From assembly GCA_023426005.1 (NCBI GenBank), contig JAFABO010000074.1:1-6970 (forward strand): DNA of 6,970 bases, read 5' to 3'. Each line of letters starts with the position of its first letter. Position 1 is the stretch's first letter. The notes beneath the pieces were generated by a model that was not told the DNA's origin, ran no database searches, and worked only from the letters and a program-made list of their open reading frames with translations. The translations under genes were made by a program, and so were the position numbers. Below are positions 6,479-6,970 of this stretch, piece by piece. Origin of the DNA: Bacillota bacterium (lineage in GTDB: Bacteria; Bacillota; Clostridia; Acetivibrionales; DSM-1351).

Positions 6479-6970
6479 TCAACTTCATAAGCAGCATTTG
6501 CTTCCTTATTTTTTCCAATTCCCATTATACCACTTTTTACCTGTTCAGGTGCATTAGAATTATTCAGTAATTTATACAGGCTATCCAGACTTCTGGCCGT
6601 ACTGGGTCCACACCCCACATAATTGCCCTTTTTATCATACAGCTCCCCCTTGCCAAGCTTCATATAACCCGTCTGGAAATTTATCAGGGATTCTTTTGTA
6701 ACCTCACCAAAATATCCGGTGGCTTTATCACCACTTTTCCCCGTCCAGTAATCCATTTTCATTAAAACCTGTTGTATTTTCTTTACATTTTCGCTGGTTT
6801 CACCGTATCCTGCCGTTTCGATCCCGTCAACTTCTTCCTTTACGGGATTTTTAGCATTATTTAGTTCCATCCCTTCCTGCAGGGTAACCCTCTGAATAAC
6901 ATTGCCATTTATTTTAGAAGACTTGGGCTCACTTGCCATTGAGCTCTGTATTGCCCCGCTTTCGGAGCCT
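6448..6970 (-). CDS. Polymorphic-toxin carrier, C-terminal part with peptidoglycan-binding-like domain (5' end outside window)
   Basis: The frame is open to the window edge, so the Met at 6939 is probably internal and the gene is partial. About 173 residues are visible. A VIQR motif (14-17 from that Met) is followed by a charged stretch and then a peptidoglycan-binding-like repeat (about 48-92): SENVKKIQQVLMKMDYWTG, a GYFGEVTKESLINFQ segment, and GNYVGCGPSTARSLDSLYKLL, which echoes the G-VG-T-L pattern of that family. The connector ends at NAAYE, and the frame then closes after a short VTYGVPVS tail. Sequence just beyond, in another frame, continues as a toxin linker, so this stop probably results from a one-base deletion near 6478-6486. 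The whole protein would be a carrier that brings a C-terminal toxin to a target cell. Secretion route cannot be seen. Confidence 0.78.
   Translation of the reverse strand, partial: GSESGAIQSSMASEPKSSKINGNVIQRVTLQEGMELNNAKNPVKEEVDGIETAGYGETSENVKKIQQVLMKMDYWTGKSGDKATGYFGEVTKESLINFQTGYMKLGKGELYDKKGNYVGCGPSTARSLDSLYKLLNNSNAPEQVKSGIMGIGKNKEANAAYEVETVTYGVPVS
6485..6663 (-). repeat. Connector direct repeat, right copy
   Basis: This is the copy inside the carrier gene, encoding the stretch from MKLGKGELYDKKG to AAYE immediately before the toxin linker. It matches 4501-4679 at about 89 percent without gaps, offset by exactly 1,984 bp, and in the same frame. Its left border coincides with the point where the carrier would join its toxin cassette. 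Confidence 0.93.

Noticed and set aside
4501..6663. Insertion sequence or CRISPR explanation for the two repeats
   Set aside because: The repeats are coding, occur only twice, have no transposase or terminal inverted repeats and no regular spacers.

Overview
The window looks like a chromosomal segment from an A+T-rich, low-GC Gram-positive bacterium, most likely a clostridium of the cellulolytic, Ruminiclostridium-like type. The grounds are base composition, AGGAGG-type ribosome binding sites, a bacterial GH15 enzyme without a signal peptide, and a lipoprotein with a Ser/Thr/Asn/Gln-rich linker. The species assignment is inference.

Left part (1-3600) is ordinary and well preserved. A GH15 glucoamylase-type alpha-glucosidase (minus strand, 120-2054) and a membrane-bound processive family 2 glycosyltransferase (plus strand, 2220-3476) are divergent from a 165-bp intergenic region. 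That region carries an extended -10 promoter for the GH15 gene. The glycosyltransferase is followed by a short rho-independent terminator (3584-3600).

Right part (3715-6970) is accessory, visibly richer in A+T and rearranged. Every gene there reads leftward. At the right edge, the 3' end of a larger gene encodes a peptidoglycan-binding-like domain followed by a conserved connector (6448-6970, open at the window edge). Downstream, in two other frames, lie a Gly/Ala-rich hydrophobic pre-toxin linker and a compact C-terminal domain with polymorphic-toxin features (5901-6478). Two single-base shifts disrupt this gene, one just after the connector and one at a run of nine G. The probable immunity gene (5329-5901) is intact, overlaps the toxin stop as TAATG, and is followed by a hairpin terminator.

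Further left is a second, truncated copy of the connector (4501-4679), 179 bp long, gap-free and about 89 percent identical to 6485-6663. It is joined abruptly to the N-terminal remnant of a serine recombinase (4680-4829), and a lipoprotein gene (3715-4428) lies just downstream. This resembles a polymorphic-toxin locus in which C-terminal cassettes are exchanged by recombination between copies of the connector. Recombination between the two copies here would remove 1,984 bp, including toxin and immunity, and would give the parent gene a short alternative tail. The frame changes, the recombinase remnant and the connector duplicate can be read directly from the sequence. Toxin activity, immunity and exchange are inferences.
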